Positions 18,229 through 29,614 of a DNA stretch of 64,000 nt are shown here, one piece after another (position 1 is the first letter of the stretch; each line of letters opens with the position of its first letter). Below the pieces are notes generated by a model that saw nothing but the letters and a program-made list of their open reading frames with translations, was not told the DNA's origin and did not search any database. A program made the translations under genes and the position numbers. The stretch lies in NCBI GenBank assembly GCA_034401795.1, contig CM067369.1:89190381-89254380 (forward strand). Reading direction: 5' to 3'. This stretch comes from Chaetoderma sp. LZ-2023a (taxonomy: Eukaryota > Mollusca > Caudofoveata > Chaetodermatida > Chaetodermatidae).

Positions 18229-20440
18229 ATGCCTATGTTCCAGGTGAAGGATACAGAGCCCTTGGCCTCTTGTTATAACCTATTTGTTTTTTAGTAGTAT
18301 TGGTGGCAACAGCAAGCTTTGCTAGATGAGAAGAAACAATTACTCATTCTGAACTGATACACTGAGGTCACATTACATGTCATTACAGACTAGGCCTTAC
18401 TAGACTGAGAGACCCTGGCTGATCCATGGCAGCTCGCATGTAGCAATCTAAATTAAAATGATATACACGTATTGTGGTGGCACTAGCGAATAGTTCTAGC
18501 TATAGCGGATAAGTGGGCTGGTGGTAGTGCTTAGTACATGTAATGGCATCAATAAACATTGCCAAATTTACCAACATACATAGTGAAACAAACCTAACAG
18601 GTGGTTTGAAAATGAGTGCCTTATGGTGAATTTGATACATGTATGACAGATGTGTGCATCGATAGATGCGTGGTGGTGTGTGGTGGTGTGTATATGGATT
18701 GTGAATTTGAATTCTAAAGTCCCAGTATCTCAGTTTCAAAGCATACCTACATGATGTAAGTTGTTGGATATCTTAAAACGAATTTGTCTGGAAACTGTTG
18801 CTACCATAGACAGCAACAACCTCTAGTGAAATTAGTTTTGAATTATGTAATAGGCCGTCAAGATTATGTGGTATATGCATGTGGACTGTAGTGATGAGAT
18901 AGTTAAACAAAAATAATATACTTACATCTACATGACATGTTGTGGGTAATGATGATGACATCAACGGCAAATACGAATCACTTTCAATAGGCTGCACAGT
19001 AGTTATACTACTACTGTTGATATCAGAAATTTTATCATTGGAAAAACTTGAAGCCAATGCTGTATTCGATATAATGGAGCTTCCTGTATTTAGGAAATGA
19101 TGAGATTGCACTATAGCTGCCGAGGGTGATGGTTGTGACACACATGTAGATGAAATCGATGTCCTCCCGAGTTGTTGTTGTTGTGCTTGTGAAGAACACT
19201 GACGAGACAATGACACTGTTGCCGCGCAGCCAGATTGCCTAAGATTATTTACAGATGAAGATGGACTATACTGAACAGTGGAGAAAGCTGCCGGTAGGAA
19301 TTTAATGATGGCCTCCGTTGCCCGCTGAGCTGCAATCGGGGTCGTAACAACAAATGCTGATTGTGACTGTAGTTCAGTACTAGAAGATGATGATGTGGTT
19401 GTTGATGCATAGTCTGTCTTGGTTACAGAAGACAGATTCTGTGTAACTCGTTTGATGGATAATGTCTTTTTACCACTATTTAGAGATGCCGACACAACAA
19501 GGCTATCACAGTGGGGAAGGCCTAACTTGTCCGGTTTTAGAACAACTTTAATTTCCCGATCAATCCCTGCTTTCTGATCTTCATGAGCATCAGTAGTATC
19601 CACGTGGTTAATCTGAAAGCATCAAAAAACTATTTTTAGCTCACCTGGACTGAATGGCCAAGAGAGGTTATGCCGTGGCGACCGGCCATCATCTGTCCAT
19701 TGTCCATCCGTAAGTCAACTTTTGCTTTAAACGACTCCTTCTCAAGAACCACCAGGCCGATTTCAATTATATTTGGGAGGAAGCATCCTTAGGGCATAGG
19801 GATCCAAGTTTGTTCAAACGAAGCCAATCGGCCAATTTGGCAACCGGCCATCTTGGATAAAATCTTCTCCGAAACCGCTTGGCGGATGGATTCAAAACAT
19901 AGGAAACATCATCTAGGGACGTAGCTGAACCAAGTTTGTTCAAGGGAACTTTGTTGGCTAGATGGTTCGGTGGCCATCTTGGATGAGCTAGTTTTCGCGA
20001 AAATGACTTCTCCAGAAACGCTGAACAGATCGGGCCCAAATTTGGGAAATATTATTAGGGAATACGGGCCATTCAAGTTTGTTCAAGGGAAGTTGACACG
20101 TAAAACGTGGCCGCCGTGGACGAATTCAAATGTAGCGTGTTTGGCGGGAATATTGGATTTTTTTATTTGATGGATTTTGAAGCCAGAATTGGTTTTATAT
20201 ATGTTTTTGGGTATACCGATTTCAAATTTGCAACTTTCAATAAACAGTTTGGTGGCTATCTTGGATATTTTCCCCTCCAAGAACTCCAATAGTAACGCAA
20301 TGGGATATTTAAAGTTTCTCCAGAACCGTTGGACCAAGTTTAGTTAAATTTTGGTAGAACACGTCCTAGTTCTCATTGCAATTCTGACCAAGATGTTACG
20401 GTTCTACGTACATGTATAAGCGAAGACCTTTCTGGTAGAA
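18229..20440. repeat. Tandem exon-duplication unit B (2212 bp)
   Basis: The second unit, defined here from the DIRS insertion point to the identical point at 20440. Its first ~700 bp are almost identical to unit C (20441-21138); its last ~1780 bp are almost identical to unit A. The period between B and C is 2212 bp. Non-exon parts contain the same GGCCATCTTGG-type subrepeats as unit A. Confidence 0.9.
18926..19612 (-). CDS. Host gene exon, duplicate B (Ser/Thr/Gln-rich)
   Basis: This exon is 687 bp, 229 codons, with the same TTTCAG acceptor and GTAAGT donor as duplicate A and phase 0 on both sides. It differs from A mainly by loss of 6 codons in a Ser-rich run near its 3' end and a few substitutions (for example Ala/Val and Phe/Leu). 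Splice sites and frame are intact, so A and B could be alternative or consecutive exons of one transcript. The function of the encoded low-complexity region is unknown. Confidence 0.6.
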
Positions 20441-21560
20441 ATGCCTATGTTCCAGGTGAGGGATACAGAGCCCTTGGCCTCTTGTTATAACCTATTTGTT
20501 TTTTAGTAGTATTGGTGGCAACAGCAAGCTTTGCTAGATGAGAAGAAACAATTACTCATTCTGAACTGATACACTGAGGTCACATTACATGTCATTACAG
20601 GCTAGGCCTTACTAGACTGAGAGACCCTGGCTGATCCATGGCAGCTCGCATGTAGCAATCTAAATTAAAATGATATACACGTATTGTGGTGGCACTAGCG
20701 AATGGTTCTAGCTATAGCGGATAAGTGGGCTGGTGGTAGTGCTTAGTACATGTAATGGCGTCAATAAACATTGCCAAATTTACCAACATACATAGTGAAA
20801 CAAACCTAACAGGTGGTTTGAAAATGAGTGCCTTATGGTGAATTTGATACATGTATGACAGATGTGTGCATCGATAGATGCGTGGTGGTGTGTGGTGGTG
20901 TGTATATGGATTGTGAATTTGAATTCTAAAGTCCCAGTATCTCAGTTTCAAAGCATACCTACATGATGTAAGTTGTTGGATATCTTAAAACGAATTTGTC
21001 TGGAAACTGTTGCTACCATAGACAGCAACAACTTCTAGTGAAATTAGTTTTGAATTATGTAATAGGCCGTCAAGATTATGTGGTATATGCATGTGGACTG
21101 TAGTGATGAGATAGTTAAACAAAAATAATATACTTACATCTACATGACATGTTGTGGGTAATGATGATGCTATGGATGATGATGATGACATCAACGGCAA
21201 ATACGAATCACTTTCAATAGGCTGCACAGTAGTTATACTAGTACTGTTGATATCAGAAATTTTATCATTGGAAAAACTTGAAGCCAATGCTGTATTCGAT
21301 ATAATGGAGCTTCCTGTATTTAGGAAATGATGAGATTGCACTATAGCTGCCGAGGGTGATGGTTGTGACATACATGTAGATGAAATCGATGTCCTCCTGA
21401 GTTGTTGTTGTTGTGCTTGTGAAGAACACTGATGAGACAATGACAAACCAAAGTTACCATAGGATGGAAGGACTGGGTCGCACCGTTTTAGAACAATTTT
21501 AATTTCTCGACCAATCCCTGCCTTCTGCATATCCATATCCATCAATCTGAAAGTATAAAA
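20441..21560. repeat. Tandem exon-duplication unit C (truncated)
   Basis: The third unit. It holds the unoccupied DIRS target at its left edge (20440/20441). It is nearly identical to unit B as far as ~21435, inside the exon. There most of the 5' part of the exon is missing, and a different sequence leads up to the acceptor. Beyond 21546 similarity to A and B is lost. Confidence 0.85.
21138..21546 (-). pseudogene. Host gene exon, duplicate C (frame-breaking)
   Basis: This 409-bp exon copy has the same donor and an acceptor TTTCAG. It retains the charged start (KAGIGREIKIVLK) and the 3' Ser-rich half, but lacks ~90 codons between them. Its length is not a multiple of three. Spliced to the upstream exon 24447-24502 in that exon's only open frame, it meets a stop within ~16 codons. 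It is either a decayed duplicate, a skipped or poison exon, or part of an ancestral arrangement with another upstream exon. Confidence 0.55.
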
Positions 21561-22499
21561 AAACTTAACTCACTATATCTAGGGAGGTAAACATTAACCC
21601 TATAAACACTGAATTAATTTCAAAAAACCATACAGGAAAGCTGTCGTAAATTTTGAAAATAATCTCATAAAAATTGTTGCTGCCACATCCAATTAAATTA
21701 TTTTCAATATATTCTACTACAACAAGAGGCCCAAGGGCATGTGGTGCTCACCTGGACCATTGACATTTAAACCATTTGCATTTAAGTAGACATGATGGAT
21801 GATTTTCGGAAAACCCAAGATGGCCACCAAAAACTTTACCAATCAAGACTCTCGTTTAATATGTTGACGCCTACAGTCATAGGATTGTTCCATCCAAGTT
21901 TTGTTGTTCTTAAGCCTACCCCCATAGGGTCCTTCCAGCCAAATTACCTTCAGTAAATTGTTTTCAAAATAATAAGTTAAATTTTAACTATAATATTTAA
22001 TTATCTACAAGCATGACATACTTACAGAATGAAATTGGTAGCTAAAGATTAGCAGACTACTGAGACTAGTACATGTATTGCTCTGATGGGAGGTTAGTGA
22101 TTTGACAGACAGGTTAATTCTTGTGAATGTGTGAAAGACAGCAATTGAGCTATCATGTAACCCTGTCTATTGGAATGCTGTGGTGTGTTTCATAAATCGG
22201 ACCTGAATAGGTGGGTGATAGACGAACATATTCTACATGTCCAGCGATTCTTAAATAGAGTAACTGGTTTTAACCCTTTCAGTGCAGAAAACAACTTTCT
22301 ACAGAATTGCATTAAAACACTTTAACTAGTAAAGACATGAATATTCTGGACCACCAGAATGGTTAGTTTACGTTACCAATCTGCGTGATTGTGTGACAGC
22401 ACAATGCTGACAGAAATTTCATTGACATCTTTTATCAGCAGAGCTGAGTGTACATGTACAATGCTGACAAGAAACAACAGCAACATATATAGCTGCAAA
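21561..22499. other. Non-coding, repeat fragments
   Basis: At ~21720-21760 a fragment ACAAGAGGCCCAAGGGCA followed by GCTCACCTGG resembles a dispersed repeat end common in molluscan genomes. No exon or RNA gene was recognised in the rest. Confidence 0.4.
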
Positions 22500-23620
22500 A
22501 CTGGAGTCCTATCAAAGTGAGGACTTGAAAAAGTGTGCAAACAGTGTTTGCTATACTATGGGGCGGAAACTATTTAATGACTGTATGATGTCACATTGCT
22601 ATTAAATCATGATTATTTCCTTGCAGAAAGAAAATAACATTAAAACCTGCAAATTTTTAATTGTTCCACCATTAATTGTTGTACTACATGTACCAAAGTG
22701 AGGGCCCGAGAAAATGTGTAACAAGTGTGTTTTACTCTACCACTAAGGACGCATAGGTGAAAAGTGTGATGTCCAACTCAAGTTAAACATGTTAAATCAG
22801 AATCAAATTCACTGCTGACAATATAACAGCAACATAAACCTTTCACTTTCAAAGTGAGGACCTGAGCAAGTACGTAAGAAAGGTGTGCTTACGGTGAAAA
22901 CTGTGTAAAGGACTTAATGCAACACAGTGCAATCCTCAATAGTATGTTATGTAGTAAACACACACTTCTTACACACTTCACCCAGGTCCTCACTTTCATT
23001 TATAGTCAAACATGCATAAGTCCTCACTAGTTTCCCTGCAGTGCTCAATTTTCCTGCTTTGTCCTTTTCTGCAAGACTTATTTGGGATTCCTCTTGGCTA
23101 ACAAACTAAGGGCACCTGATGTATGTGAATATACACTTGCCTTGCACACTAAAGTCCACAGATGTACATGAAATCCCTCATTTCTTATACACCTTCCTAA
23201 ATTGATAGAGAACTAACAATGTGAAACGAATCAAAAGTAGGAGCTAGGTTTTGTTTGTTGTTACATGTATTTTCTATCAGCAGTGAAATGAGCAGTTTGT
23301 ATACATGTAGTAATATCTGTCACTAATGTCCTCACTTGTATGCTATGATAAAAGGTACACATGCCTTTTATACACTCCGGCCCTAGTTGTAAGACAAATC
23401 ACACATCTTTTACACACTTTCTGATCTCAAATATTCACATTGAGTGAAAAATAATTCAAAATTTGCAGGTTTATGCTGCTGTTATTATTTTGTCTGCCAG
23501 GAAACAGTCATGATATAAGAGCAATGTGATATCATACAGTCCTCACATAGTTTCAGAGTTATGCTAAAGTATGCATAATAAACAATTCAACTATTAAATA
23601 GTGATTTAAACTCAGCAGAT
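22500..23620. repeat. Imperfect ~1.1-kb palindrome (foldback) with repeated module
   Basis: Two inverted segments share one centre near 23062: 22575-22664 against 23459-23556 (about 95 bp, with common words GACTGTATGAT, TCACATTGCT and ACCTGCAAATTTT), and ~22692-22740 against ~23399-23433. A module like AAGTGAGGACCTGAG, then TGTGTAAGAAAGGTGTG, recurs near 22513, 22692, 22850, 22957 (inverted), 23890 and 23955. It is probably a foldback or MITE-like element. No coding capacity and no target duplication were identified. Confidence 0.6.
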
Positions 23621-24029
23621 GAAGCGTGAAGGTAGCTTATGACCATATATAAAGTTTAAGATGCACACAAGCTGAGGCTGACCTTTTTTACCATATGGGA
23701 CCATATGAAGGTGTCCATTATAACCAGGTGCCACTAAAATCATATTCAAATTGACTACTGGCAATATAACAGTCAGTTAAGCCAGCAAAATTTGAATTTT
23801 TAGTCGGTATGTCTGTCGGTCCACCTGTTAAATTTTTTTACAAAACTGACAAAGCTACCTAAGTCGTGACTATAGCACATTCGCACAAGTGTGTTCACTA
23901 TCAAAGTGAGGACCTGAGAGCGGACAGTATGTAAGAAAGGTGTGTTTAAGTGCAAAGTGAGGACTTGAGAATGTGTGTAAAAATTCTCTTTACCATTCAA
24001 CCGAGGACATACTGTAGAATTGAAAATGA

Positions 24030-24415
24030 TGACCATATGGATTACATGGTGTTAAAATTTAAAATGCAAACTGGTATAAGAAATATAAACAAGATTGAAA
24101 CCTTTAAGAAATCTGTTAAAACCCACCTTTTTAATGCACATTGCTGAATCTTATATCTTCATCTCATCCATATTTCCAAATCATTTTATATGTATGACAT
24201 AATAACTTTAAGTTTTCTATTATTCCCTAGATTTGTACCCACCAATTTCAAACTACATGTATGTTCAGCCATTTTAAATCTGAGTGAAGATAGCAAATTT
24301 TAAATGTTTTTAACAGTGACCAATTTTAGAATGTTACCGTACTATGATTATTCTTTACCTTATATTTTTATCATTTAAACATACTCTGTAAACTACTTTT
24401 GAACTGGTGGATGAG
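24030..24415 (+). mobile_element. Short LINE 3' tail
   Basis: A frame ending NKIETFKKSVKTHLFNAHC and a stop at ~24146 resembles the last residues of jockey/CR1-type RT proteins, which often end FKKxLKTHLF. About 250 bp of AT-rich 3' untranslated sequence follows. It would be an extremely 5'-truncated copy. The evidence is one short motif, so confidence is moderate. Confidence 0.4.
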
Positions 24416-24446
24416 AAGATGGAGAAGGGATACTTGTATTACTTAC

Positions 24447-24502
24447 CCATCCAAACCATGCCACATCTTCGTGATGCCCAGTCAGATTATGCTGACATTT
24501 AG
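24447..24502 (-). CDS. Host zinc-finger-like gene, upstream exon
   Basis: This 56-bp exon lies between a strong acceptor (TTTTTCAG) and a strong donor (GTAAGTAA). Only one frame is open (entry with two bases, then 18 codons), encoding KCQHNLTGHHEDVAWFGW and leaving in phase 0. It fits in register to duplicate exons B and A, but not C. It contains one Cys and four His residues, with no named domain. Further 5' exons should exist but were not found with compatible phase. Confidence 0.55.
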
Positions 24503-25121
24503 CTGAAAAATGCATAATAATGTATGATTACTGTATTCTGAAGCTGTGGTAGTAGAAACATCCACATAATAATACATGTACATAATAGCAGAGCGAACTC
24601 CGCCTCCATATAGGCAGTAGTAAGCAATAGACAAAATTTGGTTATTTAATACAAGCAAAGGTTATTATCTGGAAACCTCAAAATTAACTGAGTTCATATT
24701 TTTCAAAGGGGATAACTCCTCCAGATTTTGACGAAAATTAGTGCAGAGTGAACTAGGCCTCTGTATACTTACTAGTAAGCTATACAGTAAGAAAAATTTG
24801 GTTTGAATCTGTTTAGTTTAACAAAAGTTATTGTTCGGATTTACCTCAAGATGAAGAGCTTTTCAAAGGGGGTGGGGAGGATAACTCCACCAGGTTTTGA
24901 CGAAAATTAATGCAATGTGAACTCACCCCCTGTTTACTGGCTACTAGCAATCTATAAACCAAATTTTGTTTGAATAGTTTAACAAGAGTTATTGTCAGGA
25001 AACCTTTATTATGTATGTAAGGAAATGGGCGCAATCCTATATCCCTCGACTTCATTGCGAGGGAATAATAACTGCAAGCATACCACAATGGATAAGCTCA
25101 CCTAAGTACAACAAAATGTAG
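24503..25121. other. Non-coding
   Basis: The stretch contains two imperfect direct repeats of a block with words like AAAATTTGGTTTGAAT and TTTTGACGAAAATTA (~24620-24760 and ~24790-24970), a familiar dispersed-repeat style. No gene was seen. Confidence 0.4.
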
Positions 25122-25379
25122 CAGACTTGGGGTAAAATGCAAATGCATTTGCATTTAAATACTAGCAACAATGAAGTATTTGCATTTGCATTTGATGATT
25201 TTAAATCGCAAGTATTTCTATTTGCAGATTTGAAATTACAAGTATTTGCATTTGTATATGCAGATTTCCAAACATCAACTATTTGCATTTGCACATTTTT
25301 TGAAAAGTATTTGAAATTTCATATAGTTTTTAAATATGTTTTGTAAAAAAGAACTAAATCTGTACAACAGAGTATTATA

Positions 25380-27935
25380 TTAGGCACACCTTTGGGTGGT
25401 GTAAATCCTACTAAGTTTCATCCAATTCCCTCTGTATCTGTAAATCAGTCAGGCATGACGCATGAATTTTTTTTATCAGTAAGCACATTTTTCGGTGGTG
25501 TACAATCATCCTGCCAAGTTTCATCCAATTCCCTCTGTAACTATAGGAGTTGCAGCGACAAGATTTTTGGGATGTACGGACAGACAGCATATGGGCCCCA
25601 AAATCAGTCATGCATGACCGTTGAAAATTTTTTTAACATTAGGCACATCTTTGGGTGGTGTACAATTATCCTGCCAAGTTTCATCCAATTCTCTTTGTAA
25701 CTGTAGCAGTTGCAACGACAAGATTTATAGGATGGACGGACAGACAATGTACACTCCCCCCCACCCCCAAAATCAGTCATGCATGGCCGATGACAATTTT
25801 TTTAATATTAGGCATATCTTTGGGTGGTGTACAATCATCATGACAGGTTTCATCCAATTCCCTCTGAAACTGTAGGAGTTGCAGCGGCAAGACTTTCTGG
25901 GCGTACAGACGGACTTACGGTCCCCAAAATCAGTCGTGCATGACGGATGAAATTTTTTTTAACATTAGGCACATCTTTGGGTGGTGTACAAGCATCCTGC
26001 CAAGTTTCATCTAATTCCCTCTGAAACTGTAGGAGGTGCTGCGACAAGATTTTCGGGATGTACGGATGGATGTATGTCCCCCAAAAACAGTCATGCTTGA
26101 CCGATGAAATTGATTAAAACATTAGGCACATCTTTTTGTGATGTACAATCATCCTACCAAGTGTCATCCAATTCCTGCTGAAACTGTAGAAGTTGCAGTG
26201 ACAAGATTTTCAGGATGTACAGACGGACAGCCCCAAAATCAGTCATGCATGAACGATGAAATTTTTTTTTAAATTAGGCACATCTTTTAGTGGTGTACAA
26301 GCATCCTCCAAGTTTCATCCAATTCCCTATGAAACTGTAGGAGGAGGTGCAGCGACAAGATTTTTGGGACGTATGGACAGACATATGGCCCCCAAAAGCA
26401 GTCATGCATGACCGATGAAAATGATTTAAACATTAGGCACATCTTTTGGTGGTGTCCAAGCATCCTGCTAAGTCTCATCCAATTCCCTCTGAAACTGTAG
26501 GAGTTGCAGCGACAAGATTTTTGGGACGTATGGACGGACGTACGGCTCCCCAAATCAGTAATGCATGACTGATAAAAATTTGTTTTAACATTAGGCACAT
26601 CTTTGGGTGGTGTACAATCATCCTGCCAAGTTTCATCCAATTCCCTCTGAAACTGTGGGCGTTGCAGCCAGTGTTCCCACTGGCACCTGGATTTTGGAGG
26701 TTCCAGGGACCCCTTACATTGAAATTTGGGGGTCCAAAGCTGTAATCTAAGGGTCCCACATTAAAATCTGGGGGTCCCATCTCGTGGCTCTAGATAAACA
26801 TAACAAGTTTTCATCGTGAAAGGGTTAAGGGTTATATTAGTGATCGACAAAAAATTATCAAATTTTGACGTTTGTTTATGTTATTCCCGGAAGTTGTAAA
26901 CTGTCAGGTCATTGTCGGGGAGACCAGACAAATTGATAAATTTATTGCATATGAAATCTGGCTATATATCCGAATGCATCTTGGGGGGGGGGGGGGAAGA
27001 CAAGCAAACTTATTTTATTTGGCCTCATAAGACAAGGATTGAATAAAAATGTATAAAAAATATCCCATCTTGTGCTGATATTGCATAATCATGGCCCGTT
27101 GAGCCTTCAGGGTTATAGAAAATTTACAAGTTAATATTTTGCGTGAAATGCTTTATTCACCGCTTCGCCAGAGTGAATAGAGATTATAGGTTTTTATCGC
27201 GACAGAAAATGCCTGAACTCCCCAGGGTACAATTCTCTTTTAACGTTGTCAAGTTAGAATTAGAACATTTTAATTTTTAAGTGACCAAGTCAAGAGGAAC
27301 CAGTTACACGACAAAAAATGCCAGAACTCCCCGAGAGCATAAATCGCTCAAGGCTCAACGTTAGACGCGATATGACGATCCAACATTTCTAATTAAAAAG
27401 GATTTGTATTGTTTTAAACATTATTTCCCTGGTACATAAAGGGTAGCGCTTTAGAGAGGCGGCTAGCTCTCATGACGTGTGATCACGCTTTGTTTGAGTA
27501 GCTCTTCTGAGAACATACTGAGCCGTGCATTGATTGGTCAAACAATCTTTTTAGCCAATGAAACTAGGAGAATTTTATAAACTCTCCATTCCTGAAAGAA
27601 ACTTGGTCTTTGTTCGCCGAGATCTGCTCTACTCATTTTAACATGTTTGAGTAATGGCTTCTATTCATTCGTGTATTACATTGTATGTATAGCCATTTGT
27701 TTAAATTCATACGGCCAATTAATATGTTATTCCGGATTAATTTCTAAGGTGAGATTTAATTTAATCACTCATTTGACTATTCGCCTGCTTAAAATATTAG
27801 AAACTAGCGATGCATGTCCTGGAGCAAATTGTATGCGTATATACGTGCAAAAGGAGGCATAGTGGGAACACTGGTTGCAGCGACAAGATTCTCGGGACAT
27901 ACGGATGGATGTACGGGACAAAAGCATAATACGCC
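25380..27935. repeat. ~160-bp tandem array, interrupted
   Basis: Nine monomers, marked by ACATCTTTGGGTGGTGTACA, occur near 25389, 25487, 25648, 25813, 25972, 26128, 26280, 26439 and 26600. Spacing is 152-165 bp except for one shortened unit. Each carries CCAAGTTTCATCCAATTCCCT, GTTGCAGCGACAAGATTTT and GGACGGAC-type words. The array resumes after the inserted element at 27874. Small frames across it are repeats, not genes. Confidence 0.85.
26669..27873. mobile_element. hAT-like non-autonomous element, 1205 bp
   Basis: The ends CAGTGTTCCCACT...AGTGGGAACACTG are perfect 13-bp inverted repeats. The 8-bp target duplication GTTGCAGC (26661-26668 and 27874-27881) is perfect and falls within a monomer of the tandem array, which proves insertion. 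The CAGTG terminus and 8-bp duplication are diagnostic of the hAT superfamily. No transposase is encoded. Left subterminal repeats read GGGGGTCC. A G run occurs near 26983. Confidence 0.9.
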
Positions 27936-28264
27936 CCGCTACACGTAATAATTTAACTGGAAACCATTGATAACGGAGGGGTATAATAACAGAAGTTGAA
28001 GATTTTGCCCGTCAAAAATTATTTGAAAACAATTTGTCTGAATTGAAGAGAGTATAAAGGCATTCCAGTTAAATTATCTAAAATAATCAGTGATTTTTTG
28101 CATGTAATACACAGTTATGACAGTAAATGTGTATCAATAATTTGAATTTCAAGTATTTGCATATGTATTTGAGGATTTGAAATTTCAAGTATTTGCATTT
28201 GCAGATTTTCAAAAATGAAGCATTTGCATTTAAATACTTTCAAAAGTATTTGCCCACATGTCTG

Positions 28265-28698
28265 TTAAGTAGCAATAAATAACTTACATGCAAATTAGAA
28301 ACATTGAAAGAAGGCTCCTCTGTCTTCCAGCATAATTGTTGACAGAACAAAGTCAGCATAGTTTTCAAAACAGAACAAAAAGCCATTCGAATAATAATGG
28401 CAACTAAATGTGTGACCATCATTAAATATTAACAGAAAATGAAAATCAATAACATTAAATACAAGAATACTACCGAATGTATCCATATTCTGAAAGAAAT
28501 TAAAATGGAATATATACACAGACAGTATGAAGGCAAGCACAAGCACACACACTTATTGAATAATTTCAGCCTCAAGGTTGAAAGCGTTAATTCATATTTA
28601 GACTCGCTAACATTATTCGTGAAATACTATCTTGTTGCTATAGCCATGATAAATGAATACGTTGAACTGAAGTAATCATGCAGTACACTGTTAATTAT

Positions 28699-28775
<77 letters not shown>

Positions 28776-29577
28776 TATGGTACACTATAGTCAGTTGACA
28801 GATTATTTCTTATCCATCACAAACATCTTGTATCTGGACAGAGCGGAAGGGTTAAACGTTAAAATGTGTAAAAGGTGTGTCAACTGCTGGATAGATTGGG
28901 GTGGAAAATCATGTCAATTCCATATGAAGGTAGGATGTTTAACCATTTTAATTGAATATCTATATCTTGATGATATTCACTATGCACATACGTATTTGAT
29001 CGTATTTGCTTGTATTTGAACAAACACATCAAATATCAGTGAGCAAATACAAATATAAATACAGAGTTTTTCAAAACAGCAAATACAAATATAAATACAT
29101 TTGTAAGTCAAAATGAGCATATTTAAATACAAATACATATTTGACCCCAGCCCTGACGCTGTAACATGCATATCAGTCCAAAATGGCTTCTGCAGTCGCC
29201 TTGATAAATGCCCATAATCAGACCCAAGTGAATATTTTTGAGAATTTACCACTTGAATGACTGGCTCATGACAACACCATTCATTCTGTTATATACGATT
29301 ACATACTAATATTATGTATAATAGATTTAGTATTTATACTCTCACATGCTACAATATTACTGATTGAGGACACAGCCGTTCACATTATTTTCAACATATT
29401 CTGTAGATTTCAGATTTAAGTAGCAATTACAATTTTTTAATTTCTGCCACTTCAGAATGAAATGTATTCAGTCATCATAGAACTAACTTAGATATAATGA
29501 CATCTCAGAGAGTGAATTAGTTATTTAACCCTTTTAACACTCAAATTTGCTCAAGCAAATTTCAAGTATCTCATAGA
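28265..29577. other. Non-coding with TA repeat and element end
   Basis: No gene was accepted here. A (TA)n microsatellite occupies ~28701-28773. At ~28985-29155 repeated AAATACAAATA words end with CCCCAGCCCTG at 29155; the reverse complement starts CAGGGCTGGGGTCAAATA, a hAT-like terminus whose partner was not found. The segment 29225-29262 resembles 38166-38203 on the other side of DIRS copy 3. Confidence 0.45.
28701..28773. repeat. (TA)n microsatellite
   Basis: A pure TA dinucleotide run of about 36 units. Confidence 0.95.
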
Positions 29578-29614
29578 TGAAGGAAATTTCAATTTACCTT
29601 TCTCCGAGATCTAA

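Larger units (their letters stand above)
25122..28264. mobile_element. Putative composite element with octamer-rich inverted ends
   Basis: The left end CAGACTTGGGGTAAAATGC and the right end (reverse complement) CAGACATGTGGGCAAATAC are similar. Both lead into ~120-220 bp of repeated ATTTGCAT/AAATGCAAATAC words (25137-25340 and 28140-28260). Flanking octamers AAATGTAG and TTAAGTAG agree at only 5 of 8 positions, so a target duplication is doubtful. The interior holds a ~160-bp tandem array with a nested hAT-like element. It could be one old hAT-related element or two separate ones. Confidence 0.4.

Noticed and set aside
18500..18739. 79-codon ORF duplicated at 20712-20951
   Set aside because: It is identical because the units are recent duplicates. 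It has a low-complexity GT-rich base, and no splice sites support it.
21575..21600. ATCTAGGGAGGTAA shared with the DIRS terminal region
   Set aside because: Only ~14 bp match, without any further DIRS sequence, so it is too short to claim an element remnant.
25122..28272. Target-site duplication for the outer octamer-rich element
   Set aside because: Flanking octamers agree at only 5 of 8 positions, so I did not count them as evidence.
28240..28422. Possible upstream host exon ending TTTGCAT before a GTAAGT donor (minus strand, ~28287)
   Set aside because: The donor is good, but the only frame compatible with the next exon (phase 1 exit) contains a stop, and the acceptor is weak.
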